From contig OZ245893.1 of the NCBI GenBank assembly GCA_965229645.1, positions 1,116,001 through 1,180,000 of the forward strand: a stretch of DNA of 64,000 nucleotides, read 5' to 3'. A program made the translations under genes and the position numbers. Within the stretch, counting starts at the first letter, position 1. Each line of letters begins with the position of its first letter. Positions 53,268 to 62,313 of this stretch are shown one piece after another. The notes under the pieces are model-generated. The model was not told the origin of the DNA. It searched no databases and saw only the letters and a list, made by a program, of their open reading frames with translations. Origin of the DNA: CAXQZM01 sp965229645. Lineage in GTDB: Bacteria > Pseudomonadota > Alphaproteobacteria > UBA7985.

Positions 53268-54029
53268 ATGCACCCCAGCCCCATTCAATGCCGCAAGGTC
53301 AGTGTTAGTTACGGCGGCGCGCCCGCGCTGCGCGATGTTTCGATGGCGATCAAGGCCCGCGCGGTCACGGCCTTCATCGGCCCCTCGGGTTGCGGCAAAT
53401 CGACCTTTCTGCGCTGCTTCAACCGCATGAACGACTTGATCGAAACCGCCCAAGTCACGGGCCAAATCGACCTGGATGGGCAGGACGTCAACAGCCCTGA
53501 GACCGACGTGGTCGCGCTGCGCCAGCGGGTCGGCATGGTCTTTCAAAAACCCAACCCCTTCCCCAAATCGATCTTCGAAAACGTCGCCTACGGCCCTCGC
53601 ATCCATGGGCTGTGCCGCAACCGAACCGAACTGCACGATCGGGTCGAACAAGCCCTGACGCGCGCAGGCCTGTGGGCCGAGGTTGCGGACCGCTTGCGCG
53701 ACCCTGGCCTGGGCCTGTCGGGCGGGCAGCAGCAACGCCTGTGCATTGCCCGCGCCATCGCGACGGAACCTGAGGTTTTGCTTATGGACGAGCCCTGCTC
53801 GGCCCTCGACCCCATCGCCACCGCCACTATCGAGGCGCTGATCGGCGATCTGGCGCGGACCTATACGCTGATCATCGTCACCCATTCGATGGCGCAGGCG
53901 CAGCGGGTGTCCGCGGACACGGCCTTCTTCTACAAGGGCGATTTGGTCGAAATGGCCCCGACCAGGACCTTGTTCGCCAGCCCGCAGGAACAGGAAACCC
54001 GGGCCTACTTGAGCGGCAGCTTTGGCTAA
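53268..54029 (+). CDS. pstB: Phosphate ABC transporter ATPase
   Basis: This 253-aa ATPase has Walker A GPSGCGKST near residue 38, the family tract MVFQKPNPFPKSIFENVAYG, signature LSGGQQQRLCIARAIA, Walker B VLLMDEPCSALDP and switch His in VTHSMAQA. It lies 12 bases after pstA. phoU, usually next in this operon, is absent; phoB follows directly. Confidence 0.96.
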   Translation: MHPSPIQCRKVSVSYGGAPALRDVSMAIKARAVTAFIGPSGCGKSTFLRCFNRMNDLIETAQVTGQIDLDGQDVNSPETDVVALRQRVGMVFQKPNPFPKSIFENVAYGPRIHGLCRNRTELHDRVEQALTRAGLWAEVADRLRDPGLGLSGGQQQRLCIARAIATEPEVLLMDEPCSALDPIATATIEALIGDLARTYTLIIVTHSMAQAQRVSADTAFFYKGDLVEMAPTRTLFASPQEQETRAYLSGSFG

Positions 54030-54047
54030 GCCCCCAACTCCTCTTCC

Positions 54048-54758
54048 GTGACTGCCAAGCCCCTTCCCCAGGCCGTGCGCGTGTTTGTCGTGGAGGATCA
54101 GCCCGCCTTGCAGACCCTTTTGGCCTACAATTTGGAGTCTGCGGGCTTTGCCGTCACGGTGATCGGCGACGGGCAGGAAGCCCTGGACCAAGCCAAGGCC
54201 GATCCCCCGCAGGCGCTGCTGCTCGACTGGAACTTGCCAGGGCTTTCGGGGCTATCGCTCTGCAAGGCGATCCGCAAGGACCGCGCGCTGCGGCAAACGC
54301 CGATCCTCATGGTCACCGCCCGCGACGCCGAGGCCGATGTCGTTCGGGCGCTGGCGGCCGGTGCCGACGACTATATCACCAAGCCGTTTTCGGTGGTGCA
54401 ACTGATCGCCCGCCTGCGCGCGGTGCTGCGGCGGGCCTACCCCGACCAGGCGGGCGAGGGCATGGACCTGGGTGCGCTGGTCTACAACCCCGCCGCGGTT
54501 CTGGCCTACCACCAGGGCCGAAAGCTGAAGCTCTCCCCCACAGAGTTCCGCTTGCTTGGCCGCTTGATGGCCAAAGCGGGGACGGTGCAAAGCCGTGAGC
54601 GCCTGCTCGATCGCGTTTGGGGCCCCGACAGCGAGGCCGATGTGCGCACCGTCGATGTCCATATTCGCCGCTTGCGCAAGCAACTGACCAAAAAGGGCGA
54701 GACGGACCCCATTCGCACCGTGCGGGGGGAAGGCTATGTCATCGACCCGCCAGGATGA
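54048..54758 (+). CDS. phoB: Phosphate-regulon response regulator
   Basis: This 236-aa OmpR-type regulator starts with GTG 18 bases after pstB. Receiver motifs are VVEDQPA, phosphoacceptor Asp60 in LLLDWNLPGLSG, and TKPFS. The winged-helix DNA-binding domain (about 140-236) has LSPTEFRLLGRLM and RTVDVHIRRLRKQL. The paired kinase is the PhoR-like protein at 47000. Its 3' end overlaps the convergent phosphatase gene by 25 bases. Confidence 0.92.
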   Translation: MTAKPLPQAVRVFVVEDQPALQTLLAYNLESAGFAVTVIGDGQEALDQAKADPPQALLLDWNLPGLSGLSLCKAIRKDRALRQTPILMVTARDAEADVVRALAAGADDYITKPFSVVQLIARLRAVLRRAYPDQAGEGMDLGALVYNPAAVLAYHQGRKLKLSPTEFRLLGRLMAKAGTVQSRERLLDRVWGPDSEADVRTVDVHIRRLRKQLTKKGETDPIRTVRGEGYVIDPPG

Positions 54759-55516
54759 GCGCACTGCAGCGCGTGCAGCGCCGCCCGATGCAGCGAGGGC
54801 GTTGCGGCGGCGACCACTTTGCCGTCGCTCGCGAGCGTCAGCGGCGCCCCCGCCCAGTCGGTCATGCGGCCGCCCGCTTCGGCCACGATCAGGCTCGGGG
54901 CCAGATAGTCGTATGGCTTGAGGCAAGCTTCGACGGCCAGATCGACGCGCCCGCGCGCTAAGGTGCAAAACCCGAAGGCGTCGAGGCCGTAGCGGACGGC
55001 GTTCGTCGCCGCAACCAGCCCCTCGAACCGAGCCTTGTCGGCGCCAATAAACATGGTGGTACTGGTGGCGCTCAGTGTGGCCGCGCGCAAGTCCTGGCAG
55101 GTGCTGACTTGGGCGGCGCGACCTGCGAACAGCGCGCCCTGGCCCTTGGCGGCGCTGACCTGGACGTCCATGGCTGGGAAGTCCGCCACCGCCTGCACCA
55201 CCTGCGCGCCCTCGACCAGGGCGATCAAAATCGCGAACACGGGAACGCCCAGGACAAAGGCTTGGGTGCCGTCGATGGGGTCGATCACCCAAACGCGCCC
55301 CGCGTCCAGCCGTTCGGCCCCCTGTTCTTCGCCGTAAATGCCGTCCGCGGGAAAGGCCGAGGTCAGGCGTGCGCGGATCAGGGCCTCGACCGCGCGGTCG
55401 GCCTCGGTGACCAAAGTGCGATCGGGTTTGGTCGCAACTTCGAAGCCCTGGGTCCAATACTTAAGGGCGCAGGCCCGCGCCTCCGCAATGAGGTTGCGCA
55501 AAAACGGATCGATCAT
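54734..55516 (-). CDS. Inositol-phosphatase family protein, probable histidinol-phosphatase
   Basis: This 260-aa Mg-dependent phosphatase of the IMPase family has TEADRAVE, GEEQG and the metal motif WVIDPIDGTQAF, with a C-terminal DYLAPSLIVAEAGG block. These match HisN-type histidinol-phosphatase as well as inositol-1-phosphatase; the choice is uncertain. The ATG at 55516 is preferred over the longer frame, whose first 125 residues are the antisense of yaaA. It is divergent from yaaA with 39 bases between starts. Confidence 0.85.
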   Translation of the reverse strand: MIDPFLRNLIAEARACALKYWTQGFEVATKPDRTLVTEADRAVEALIRARLTSAFPADGIYGEEQGAERLDAGRVWVIDPIDGTQAFVLGVPVFAILIALVEGAQVVQAVADFPAMDVQVSAAKGQGALFAGRAAQVSTCQDLRAATLSATSTTMFIGADKARFEGLVAATNAVRYGLDAFGFCTLARGRVDLAVEACLKPYDYLAPSLIVAEAGGRMTDWAGAPLTLASDGKVVAAATPSLHRAALHALQCAHPGGSMT

Positions 55517-55555
55517 GCGCTTGCCTTCCCACGAATCTGCGACCAAGTGAAGGCC

Positions 55556-56341
55556 ATGTCGTTCCTCGCCCTGCTCTCGCCCGCAAAAAAAATGCACCTC
55601 AGCGGCCCGCGCCCCGACGGCCCCCTCACACAGCCCCAGTTCAAAGACGAAACTCATGCGCTGATCCAGACCGCGCGCGCCTGGCAGGTCTGCGACATCG
55701 CGCGGCGCATGAACCTCTCGGATGCGCTCGCCCAGCTCAACTACGCCCGCTACCAGGCCTTCCATATGGGCGACGCAGACCAAGGCGAAGGCGAGCAGCA
55801 AGCCGCCCTCTTCGCCTTTCACGGTGACGTCTATCAAGGCCTCGACGCGGCGTCCTTGACGCCCGAGCAAGTTCTGAGCGCCAACGACCAACTCCGGATC
55901 CTCTCGGGCCTCTACGGTCTGCTGCGCCCCTTGGATCTGATCCAGGCGTACCGCTTAGAAATGGGACTCGGGATCGAAACGGCGGCGGGCAGCAGCCTCT
56001 ATGCCTACTGGGGCAGCAAGATCGCGCACGCCATCAATGCCGCCGCCGCCCGCACGGGCGCGACCCACGTCGTCAACTTGGCGAGCCAAGAATACTTCAA
56101 GGCCGTGGATCGCAAGGCGCTGACCTTGCCCGTCCTAACCTGCCAGTTCAAAGAGCTGCGCCAGGGCAAGCCGACCATCATTTCCTTCAACGCCAAACGC
56201 GCCCGCGGCCTCATGGCCCGCTATCTGGTCACCTGCGGCGCCCAGACCCTAGACGAACTCAAGGCGTTCGCAGTTGCTGGCTATCGCTTCGCTGCCGACT
56301 TATCGGACGCGGCCACGTTCACCTTCCTAAAACAGGCTTGA
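55556..56341 (+). CDS. yaaA: Peroxide stress protein YaaA (DUF328)
   Basis: This 261-aa protein has the family opening LLSPAKKMHL, SGLYGLLRPLDLIQAYRLEMG, NLASQEYFKAVD and IISFNAKRARGLMARYL. In E. coli YaaA limits iron-driven damage under peroxide. The ATG at 55556 was chosen by homology; the frame is open to 55109 but that part is antisense to the phosphatase gene. tRNA-Pro follows 38 bases after its stop. Confidence 0.92.
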   Translation: MSFLALLSPAKKMHLSGPRPDGPLTQPQFKDETHALIQTARAWQVCDIARRMNLSDALAQLNYARYQAFHMGDADQGEGEQQAALFAFHGDVYQGLDAASLTPEQVLSANDQLRILSGLYGLLRPLDLIQAYRLEMGLGIETAAGSSLYAYWGSKIAHAINAAAARTGATHVVNLASQEYFKAVDRKALTLPVLTCQFKELRQGKPTIISFNAKRARGLMARYLVTCGAQTLDELKAFAVAGYRFAADLSDAATFTFLKQA

Positions 56342-56379
56342 TCGACCCGCCCCCTTCGCCTAGGCCGCTCCCACGGTCG

Positions 56380-56456
56380 CGGGGCGTAGCTCAGCCTGGT
56401 AGAGCGCTGCCTTCGGGAGGCAGAGGCCGGAGGTTCGAATCCTCTCGCCCCGACCA
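56380..56456 (+). tRNA. tRNA-Pro (anticodon CGG)
   Basis: This 77-nt cloverleaf includes an encoded CCA. The acceptor CGGGGCG pairs with CGCCCCG; the D arm is GCTC/GAGC; the anticodon stem CTGCC/GGCAG encloses TTCGGGA, giving CGG; the T arm has TTCGAAT. No integrated element flanks it: yaaA lies before it, and a 150-bp gap with no recognisable feature precedes the purD stop. Confidence 0.95.
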
Positions 56457-56606
56457 TAGCAAGCCTTGCTGGGTCTTGGTTTCAATGACCCTTAGGTCCG
56501 CCTTGATCCTGGGCATGGCAAGGCGCGCCACGCGACCAATTTGCGCCCGAACATTGCAGAAGAACAGCATCATTGTGCGCCGAGCGCAACGACCTTGTCC
56601 CCAGGG

Positions 56607-57851
56607 TCATGCGTTGGAAAGCGCCTGCCAGCCGATGTCGCGACGATAGACCTTGCCGGGCCATTGAACTTGATCGGCGAGGGCGTAGGCCGCCGTGCGC
56701 GCGGCTGATAGGGTCGGGCCTTGGCCAACGGCGTTCAGGACGCGGCCGCCTGCGGTTTTGAGGTGTCCATCTTGCAACTGCGTGCCCGCGTGGATCAGGT
56801 GGCTTTGGCTTGGGGTCTGGGCGGGCAGGTCGATAGGGTGGCCCGTTTCGTAAGCGCCAGGATAGCCCGCCGTGGCCAGGACGACCGTCATGGCCGCGCG
56901 GTCGTGCCAGGCGACCTGGGGGGTCGTTCCGCGCAGGAGCGTTTGGATTAGAGGGACTAGCGGCGATTTGAGGCGGGCCATGAGTACCTGGCATTCGGGG
57001 TCGCCGAAGCGCACGTTGTATTCGAGAACGCGCGGCCCCGCGGGCGTCAGCATGAGCCCAACGAACAGGACGCCGCAGAACGGCGTACCGCGCGCGACCA
57101 TGGCCCGCGCAACGGGACGGACCGTTAGGTCGATCAACCCGTCGAGGGTCCAATCGGCGGGCACGATGGCGGGGCTGTAGGCGCCCATGCCGCCCGTATT
57201 GGGGCCCGTATCGCCCTCACCGACGCGCTTATGGTCCTGCGCCGTCGTCAGCGGCACGATGGTCTCGCCCTTGACCAAGGCGAACAGCGAGAGCTCGGGC
57301 CCTTGCAAGCGTTCTTCGATCAGCAGCGGTTGGCCGAGCGGGGCCAGCGTCGCGAGCGCCGCGCGCGCCTCGGCTCTGGTATCGCAAACGACCACACCCT
57401 TGCCCGCGGCCAAACCGTCGGCTTTGATCACCACCCGCTCGGGCCAATCGTCCAAGGCGGCCTCGGCCTCGGTCGCCTGTTCAAAGCGTTGGAAGCGCCC
57501 CGTCGGCACGCCCGCCTCCGCCATCACCATTTTGGCGAACGACTTGGACGCCTCCAACTGCGCGCCGATCTGGTCAGGGCCAAACGCGGGAATAGATCGA
57601 GCGCGCAAGGCATCGACCAAGCCTCGGGTCAGCGGGTCCTCGGGACCGACCAGAACCAAGTCAGGCCGCAAGCCCGTCGCGAGGGCGACCAAGCCCGCCA
57701 CGTCGCCCGCCCCGACCTCGTGGCAGGCCCCCAAGGCGGCGAGGCCTGGATTGCCTGGGGCGCTGTGCAGCTCGGTCTCTGGCGCGTCGGCCATGATTTT
57801 GCGGCCCAAAGCGTGTTCGCGCCCGCCGCCGCCAATCAATAAAATCCGCAT
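56607..57851 (-). CDS. purD: Phosphoribosylamine-glycine ligase
   Basis: This 414-aa ATP-grasp enzyme of purine synthesis (GAR synthetase) has the N-terminal LLIGGGGREHALG, the ATP-grasp lysines in VVIKADGLAAGKGVVV, NTGGMGAYSPA and LEYNVRFGDPECQ. Length is slightly short of the usual 420-430. It is divergent from xseA across 98 bases, an arrangement seen in many alphaproteobacteria. Confidence 0.96.
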   Translation of the reverse strand: MRILLIGGGGREHALGRKIMADAPETELHSAPGNPGLAALGACHEVGAGDVAGLVALATGLRPDLVLVGPEDPLTRGLVDALRARSIPAFGPDQIGAQLEASKSFAKMVMAEAGVPTGRFQRFEQATEAEAALDDWPERVVIKADGLAAGKGVVVCDTRAEARAALATLAPLGQPLLIEERLQGPELSLFALVKGETIVPLTTAQDHKRVGEGDTGPNTGGMGAYSPAIVPADWTLDGLIDLTVRPVARAMVARGTPFCGVLFVGLMLTPAGPRVLEYNVRFGDPECQVLMARLKSPLVPLIQTLLRGTTPQVAWHDRAAMTVVLATAGYPGAYETGHPIDLPAQTPSQSHLIHAGTQLQDGHLKTAGGRVLNAVGQGPTLSAARTAAYALADQVQWPGKVYRRDIGWQALSNA

Positions 57852-57949
57852 AGTTGTAGGTATTAGCAGGTCTTGGCGCGGATAGATTAATTTTCCGAAA
57901 GTTTCCCGCCGTCGCTTGATCCCTACCCCAAAGCGGCTAGAGCGGCCCC

Positions 57950-59311
57950 ATGTCCGGTGCCGCCAGCAATGTTCCCGTCTATACCGTCAGCCAAATTTCG
58001 GGCGACGTGAAGCGGACCTTGGAAGAGCGGTTTGAGCAGGTACGGATTCGCGGCGAAGTCTCCCGCACCACCCTGGCCCGCTCGGGCCACTTTTACCTGG
58101 CGCTAAAAGATGCGCGCGCCGTGATCGACGCCGTGGCGTGGAAGGGCGTTGCCGCGCGCTTCCCGTTTCAAATCACCGAAGGCATGGACCTAATCGCCAC
58201 GGGCAAGGTCACGGCCTACCCAGGCCAGTCCAAGTACCAGTTGGTCATCGATCAGGTCGAGTTGGCGGGCGAAGGCGCGCTGCTCAAACTACTGGAAGAT
58301 CGGCGCAAGGCGCTGATGGCCGAGGGGCTGTTTGACGCGGCGCGCAAGCGCCCCCTGCCCTTGCTGCCGCGCCGCGTCGGCGTGGTGTCGTCGCCGAACG
58401 GCGCCGTGATCCGCGATATTTGGCATCGGGTGCAGGGTCGGTTTCCTTTGCCTGTGCTGCTCTGGCCCGTGCTGGTGCAGGGGCCGACAGCGGCGGGGCA
58501 GGTGGCGCGCGCCATCGCGGGCTTTGCCGCCCTGCCCGCCGACCAGCGCCCCGATGTGGTGATCGTCGCGCGCGGCGGCGGCTCTTTGGAGGACTTGTGG
58601 GCCTTTAATGAGGAGGCGGTGGTGCGCGCCGCCGCAGCCTGCCCGATCCCCCTGATCTCCGCCATCGGTCACGAAACCGATACGACGTTGCTCGATTTCG
58701 TCGCCGACCGCCGCGCGCCGACGCCGACCGCCGCCGCCGAATTCGCGGTGCCCGTGCGCGCCGACTTGCTGCACACGGTCCAGGATCAAGACCAGCGGCT
58801 GGCGCGCGGGGTTCAGGCGCAGGTGCGCCTGGCGGGGCAAGGCCTCGATGATGTCAGCCGCGCTTTGACCGACCCGCAGGCCTTGCTGCACCGCGCCGCT
58901 CAAGACCTGGACACGGCGCTGGCACGGGTGCAGCAAAGCGCCCGCACCGTTCCCCAGCAAGCCGCCGCACGCCTGCGCCAAGTTGCCGCCGCCCTGCCCT
59001 CCCCCGCGCAGACCCTGCGCGCCAAGGCTGACACCTTGCGTGGCCTCGAGGCCCGCCCCCGCCTGCGCCGCGCCTGCCAGCGCCAGCTGGCCCAGGCGGC
59101 GCAACTGATCGACAGTCTGTTCGGCCAACTTCAGGCCCACCATGGCGCGCGCGAGGCCTTGCGCGCGCAAGGCTGGGTGACGGTGCAGGACGCGCAGGGC
59201 CAGATGGTGACGCGCGCGACGGACATGGGCGCGGGCCAGCCCTACGCCCTGCAATTCCACGATGGCCCCGCGCACGTCATCGGTGCCGCCGCGCCGCCGC
59301 CGCGCCCATGA
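57950..59311 (+). CDS. xseA: Exodeoxyribonuclease VII large subunit
   Basis: This 453-aa nuclease subunit has an N-terminal OB-fold (YTVSQISGDVKRTLEERFEQ, then VRIRGEVS) and a catalytic domain with VVSSPNGAVIRDIWHR, VVIVARGGGSLEDLWAFNEE and ISAIGHETDTTLLDFVADRRAPTP. A long Ala/Gln/Arg-rich helical region follows (about 265-400). The small subunit xseB is not in the window. It overlaps the M23 gene by 4 bases (ATGA). Confidence 0.95.
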   Translation: MSGAASNVPVYTVSQISGDVKRTLEERFEQVRIRGEVSRTTLARSGHFYLALKDARAVIDAVAWKGVAARFPFQITEGMDLIATGKVTAYPGQSKYQLVIDQVELAGEGALLKLLEDRRKALMAEGLFDAARKRPLPLLPRRVGVVSSPNGAVIRDIWHRVQGRFPLPVLLWPVLVQGPTAAGQVARAIAGFAALPADQRPDVVIVARGGGSLEDLWAFNEEAVVRAAAACPIPLISAIGHETDTTLLDFVADRRAPTPTAAAEFAVPVRADLLHTVQDQDQRLARGVQAQVRLAGQGLDDVSRALTDPQALLHRAAQDLDTALARVQQSARTVPQQAAARLRQVAAALPSPAQTLRAKADTLRGLEARPRLRRACQRQLAQAAQLIDSLFGQLQAHHGAREALRAQGWVTVQDAQGQMVTRATDMGAGQPYALQFHDGPAHVIGAAAPPPRP

Positions 59312-60144
59312 TCGTGCGTCGCTTCCTATGCTTGAGCCTCGTCGTCCTCGGGATTGCGGGCTGTGGCCGACGCGAAGGCCAGGCCGAACGCTTGGTGCTA
59401 GAGGGGCAGATGCAGCAGGGCGGCCTGGTGGTCGGCACCGTCAGCCCCGACGCTCTCGTGGCCTTGCAGGGGCGCGAGGTGCCCGTCTTCGACGATGGTC
59501 GCTTCCTGATCGGCTTTGCCCGCGACGCGGGGCCGCAGGCGGACCTGATGGTGCGCTGGCCCTCGGGCAAGCTCACCACCCGCACCCTCGATGTCGCCCA
59601 GCGTCGCTACGCCGTGCAGCACATCGACGGCATCGACCCCGCGCTGATCGACCCTCCTGCCTCCGAAGTGCCGCGAATCAATCGAGAGCGGCGCGAAACC
59701 CGCGCCGCGCGCAGCGCCGACACCAACTATCCCTTCTTCGACGATGGATGGGTCTGGCCCGTCAAGGGCACCATCACGGGCGTCTACGGCAGCGACCGCA
59801 TCTACAATGGCCGTCGCGGTCAGCCGCACTGGGGCATCGACTTGGCCGCGCCCGAAGGCACCGCCATCCGCGCCCCGACCACAGGGGTGGTGCGGCTGGT
59901 CCAACCGAACAACTACTTCGCGGGCGGGCTGGTGATCGTCGATCACGGCTACGGCCTCACCTCCTCCTTCCTCCATATGCTGACCATCACGGTCGCGCCA
60001 GGGCAACTGGTGCAAAGGGGTCAGATCATCGGCTCGGTCGGGTCAACAGGCCGCTCCACGGGTCCCCACCTCGACTGGCGGCTCAACCTGGGTCCCGATT
60101 TGCGGCTTGATGTTGCGCTGTTGCCTTTGCCTGCGCGTGAGTAG
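59308..60144 (+). CDS. M23-family peptidoglycan peptidase lipoprotein
   Basis: This 278-aa exported protein has a lipobox-like LGIAGC near residue 19. A beta-rich region of about 100 residues is followed by the LytM/M23 domain at about 145-265. Zinc-site motifs are seen: HWGIDLAAPEGT (HxxxD), and near the end STGPHLDWRLN (HxD/W). The third conserved histidine region is SSFLHMLTI. It is translationally coupled to xseA. It is probably a cell-wall hydrolase or an EnvC-type activator. Confidence 0.88.
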   Translation: MIVRRFLCLSLVVLGIAGCGRREGQAERLVLEGQMQQGGLVVGTVSPDALVALQGREVPVFDDGRFLIGFARDAGPQADLMVRWPSGKLTTRTLDVAQRRYAVQHIDGIDPALIDPPASEVPRINRERRETRAARSADTNYPFFDDGWVWPVKGTITGVYGSDRIYNGRRGQPHWGIDLAAPEGTAIRAPTTGVVRLVQPNNYFAGGLVIVDHGYGLTSSFLHMLTITVAPGQLVQRGQIIGSVGSTGRSTGPHLDWRLNLGPDLRLDVALLPLPARE

Positions 60145-60179
60145 CTGGCTGAGCAAGCAAGTAAATTGAGGCCCAGGCC

Positions 60180-62313
60180 CTAAGTCTTTTTGGTGCCCGC
60201 CGCAATTAGCAGGTCCACCACTTCCTGGTGCCCCTCCTGCTTTGCGGCATTGATCGCCGTAACTCCGTGATACGTAGCCGCCCCAGCCTCCGCCCCCCGC
60301 GCCAACAAAAGCTCAATGATCGCAACATGACAACCCTGAGACGCCATAAGTAACGGAAATGCGCCCGTTTTGGACTCAACCTGGTTTGGGTCTGCTCCCT
60401 GATCCAACAAAACCAGAGCAACGTCAAAATGACCATTCTGACACGCCATCAGCAAAGGAAATGTGCCGTTCCTTGGGTTTACTTCGTTTGGGTCTGCATC
60501 TTTGTCTAATAAGACTTGAACAACGTCAACATGTCCGCTCTCGGCCGCTAGCAACAAAGGGAATCCGCCTTGTCCAGGATCAATCTTATTGGGATCAGCT
60601 CCATTTTTTAGTAAGATCCGCACCGCATCAAAACGACCGTTCAGAGACGCAACAAGCAGCGGGAAACTGCCGTTTGCTGCGTTTACTTTATTCGGTTCCG
60701 CATTCTTGTCCAATAAAGCCTGAACAACTTCAGCATGACCGTTTTCGGATGCAACTAACAATGGGAACGAGCCGTTTCTTGTGTTTACCATGTTAGGTTT
60801 GGCGTTATTGTTCAGCAAAGCATGGACAACACTAACATGACCATCCTGAGACGCCATAAGCAATGGGAAAACGCCGTTTCTTCTGTTTATTTTATTCGGT
60901 TCGGCGTTCTTGTTCAACAGGGCATGGACAACATTAAGATGTCCGTTCTGAGAGGCCATAAGCAAAGAGAAAGTGCCGTTTTTTGTATTTTCCATATTCG
61001 GTTCGGCATTCTTGTCCAACAAAACCTCGACAACATCAATATGACCTTTTTCAGCAGAGATCAGCAAAGGAAATACGCCGTGGTTAGTTAAAACCTGATC
61101 GGGGTTTGCTCTTTCATTCAACAGAACTTTAACAAGTTCAACATGAGCATTCTGAGACGCAAGTAGTAGTGGGAATGCGCCTGTTCCAGGTTCAACTTGG
61201 TTCGGGTCTGCGCCCTGATCCAACAAAGTCTGGGCAACTTCGACATGTCCACCCCCAGAAGCCATCAATAAAGGAAAGACGCCAGTCCTTAGGTTAGCTT
61301 CGTCTGGCTTGGACCCCTTTTCAAGCAACGCCTGAACCACGTCAAAATGGCCACTCTGCGACGCAGTTAGCAAAGGAGTATTGCCCGTTCTAAAGTCGAC
61401 CTTCTCCAATTCGGCACCCTTGCTCAGCAAGGCCATAACGATCTCAAGATGACCGTTCTGAGCCGCCACCAATAAGGGGGTAGCTCCATTCGTGGCGTTA
61501 ACTTGGTTTGGGTCAGCGTTTTTGTCCAAAAGGGCCTGAACGACCTCAGTATGCCCATGATAAGACGCCAATAGTAAAGGGAAATAACCATATATGGGAT
61601 CGACTTTGTCCAGATCGGCTTTCTTGCATAGCAAAGGGCGGACAACGTCAATGTGACCGTTCTGAGCTGCAATCAACAAAGGAAATGCACCGCTCTTTGA
61701 GTTAACTTGGTTTGGCTTTGCGTTCTTTTCCAACAGTGCTTTGACGGAACCAACATGACCATGCTCAGCGGCAACAAGTAGCGGGAATACACCTTGCCCA
61801 GGATCAATTTTATTCGGTTCCGCATTCTTGTCTAACAAAGCCCTGACAACGTTATCATAACCTTCCTGAGCGGCCACAAGTAGCGGAAAGGCGCCGTTTT
61901 TTGAATTAACTTGGTTTGAGTCCGCACTCCTATCTAACAAGACATGAACAAGGTCTGAATTGCCGCACTGAGTCGCCATCAGCAACGGGAAGGCACCGTT
62001 CCTTGAATTAACTTGGTTCGCCTTGGCTTTCGAATCCAACAGTACTTTTACAACTCCAACATGACCGTTAATTGCAGCGATCAATAAGGGGAAGGCGCCT
62101 TGCCTGGGCTCTACTTGGTTTGGGTTCGCGCCATGCCTTAACAGTGCGTTCACAACATCAGTATGACCGTTTTGAGCAGCAATCAACAAGGGGAATATTC
62201 CAGAAGACTTATGGATCCAAGTTGGACTAGCCCCATTTTTAAGCATGACTTGAACCACCTCAATATGGCCCAGCGCCGCGCCGATCAGCAGCAAGTGCCC
62301 ATTTATCTCCTCG
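60180..62313 (-). repeat. About 21 tandem ankyrin units, 102-bp period
   Basis: Within the NTPase gene, about 21 units lie in a row, nearly all exactly 34 residues (102 bp) rather than the usual 33. The consensus is N-x-V-N-x-x-N-G-x-F-P-L-L-x-A-x-x-x-G-H, then about 14 residues ending LLDKNAxP. The canonical TPLH is replaced by FPLL. Several distant units share blocks such as NKIDPGQG (units 6 and 18) and NQVNSKNG/KSG (units 5 and 7), which suggests block duplication or conversion. Confidence 0.85.

Noticed and set aside
56380..56606. Genomic-island attachment site at tRNA-Pro
   Set aside because: No repeated tRNA 3' end and no integrase are present, and purD/xseA follow in conserved order.
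60180..62313. Regular 102-bp repetition that could be read as a CRISPR or satellite array
   Set aside because: The frame stays open and each period encodes an ankyrin unit; there are no short identical repeats with unique spacers.
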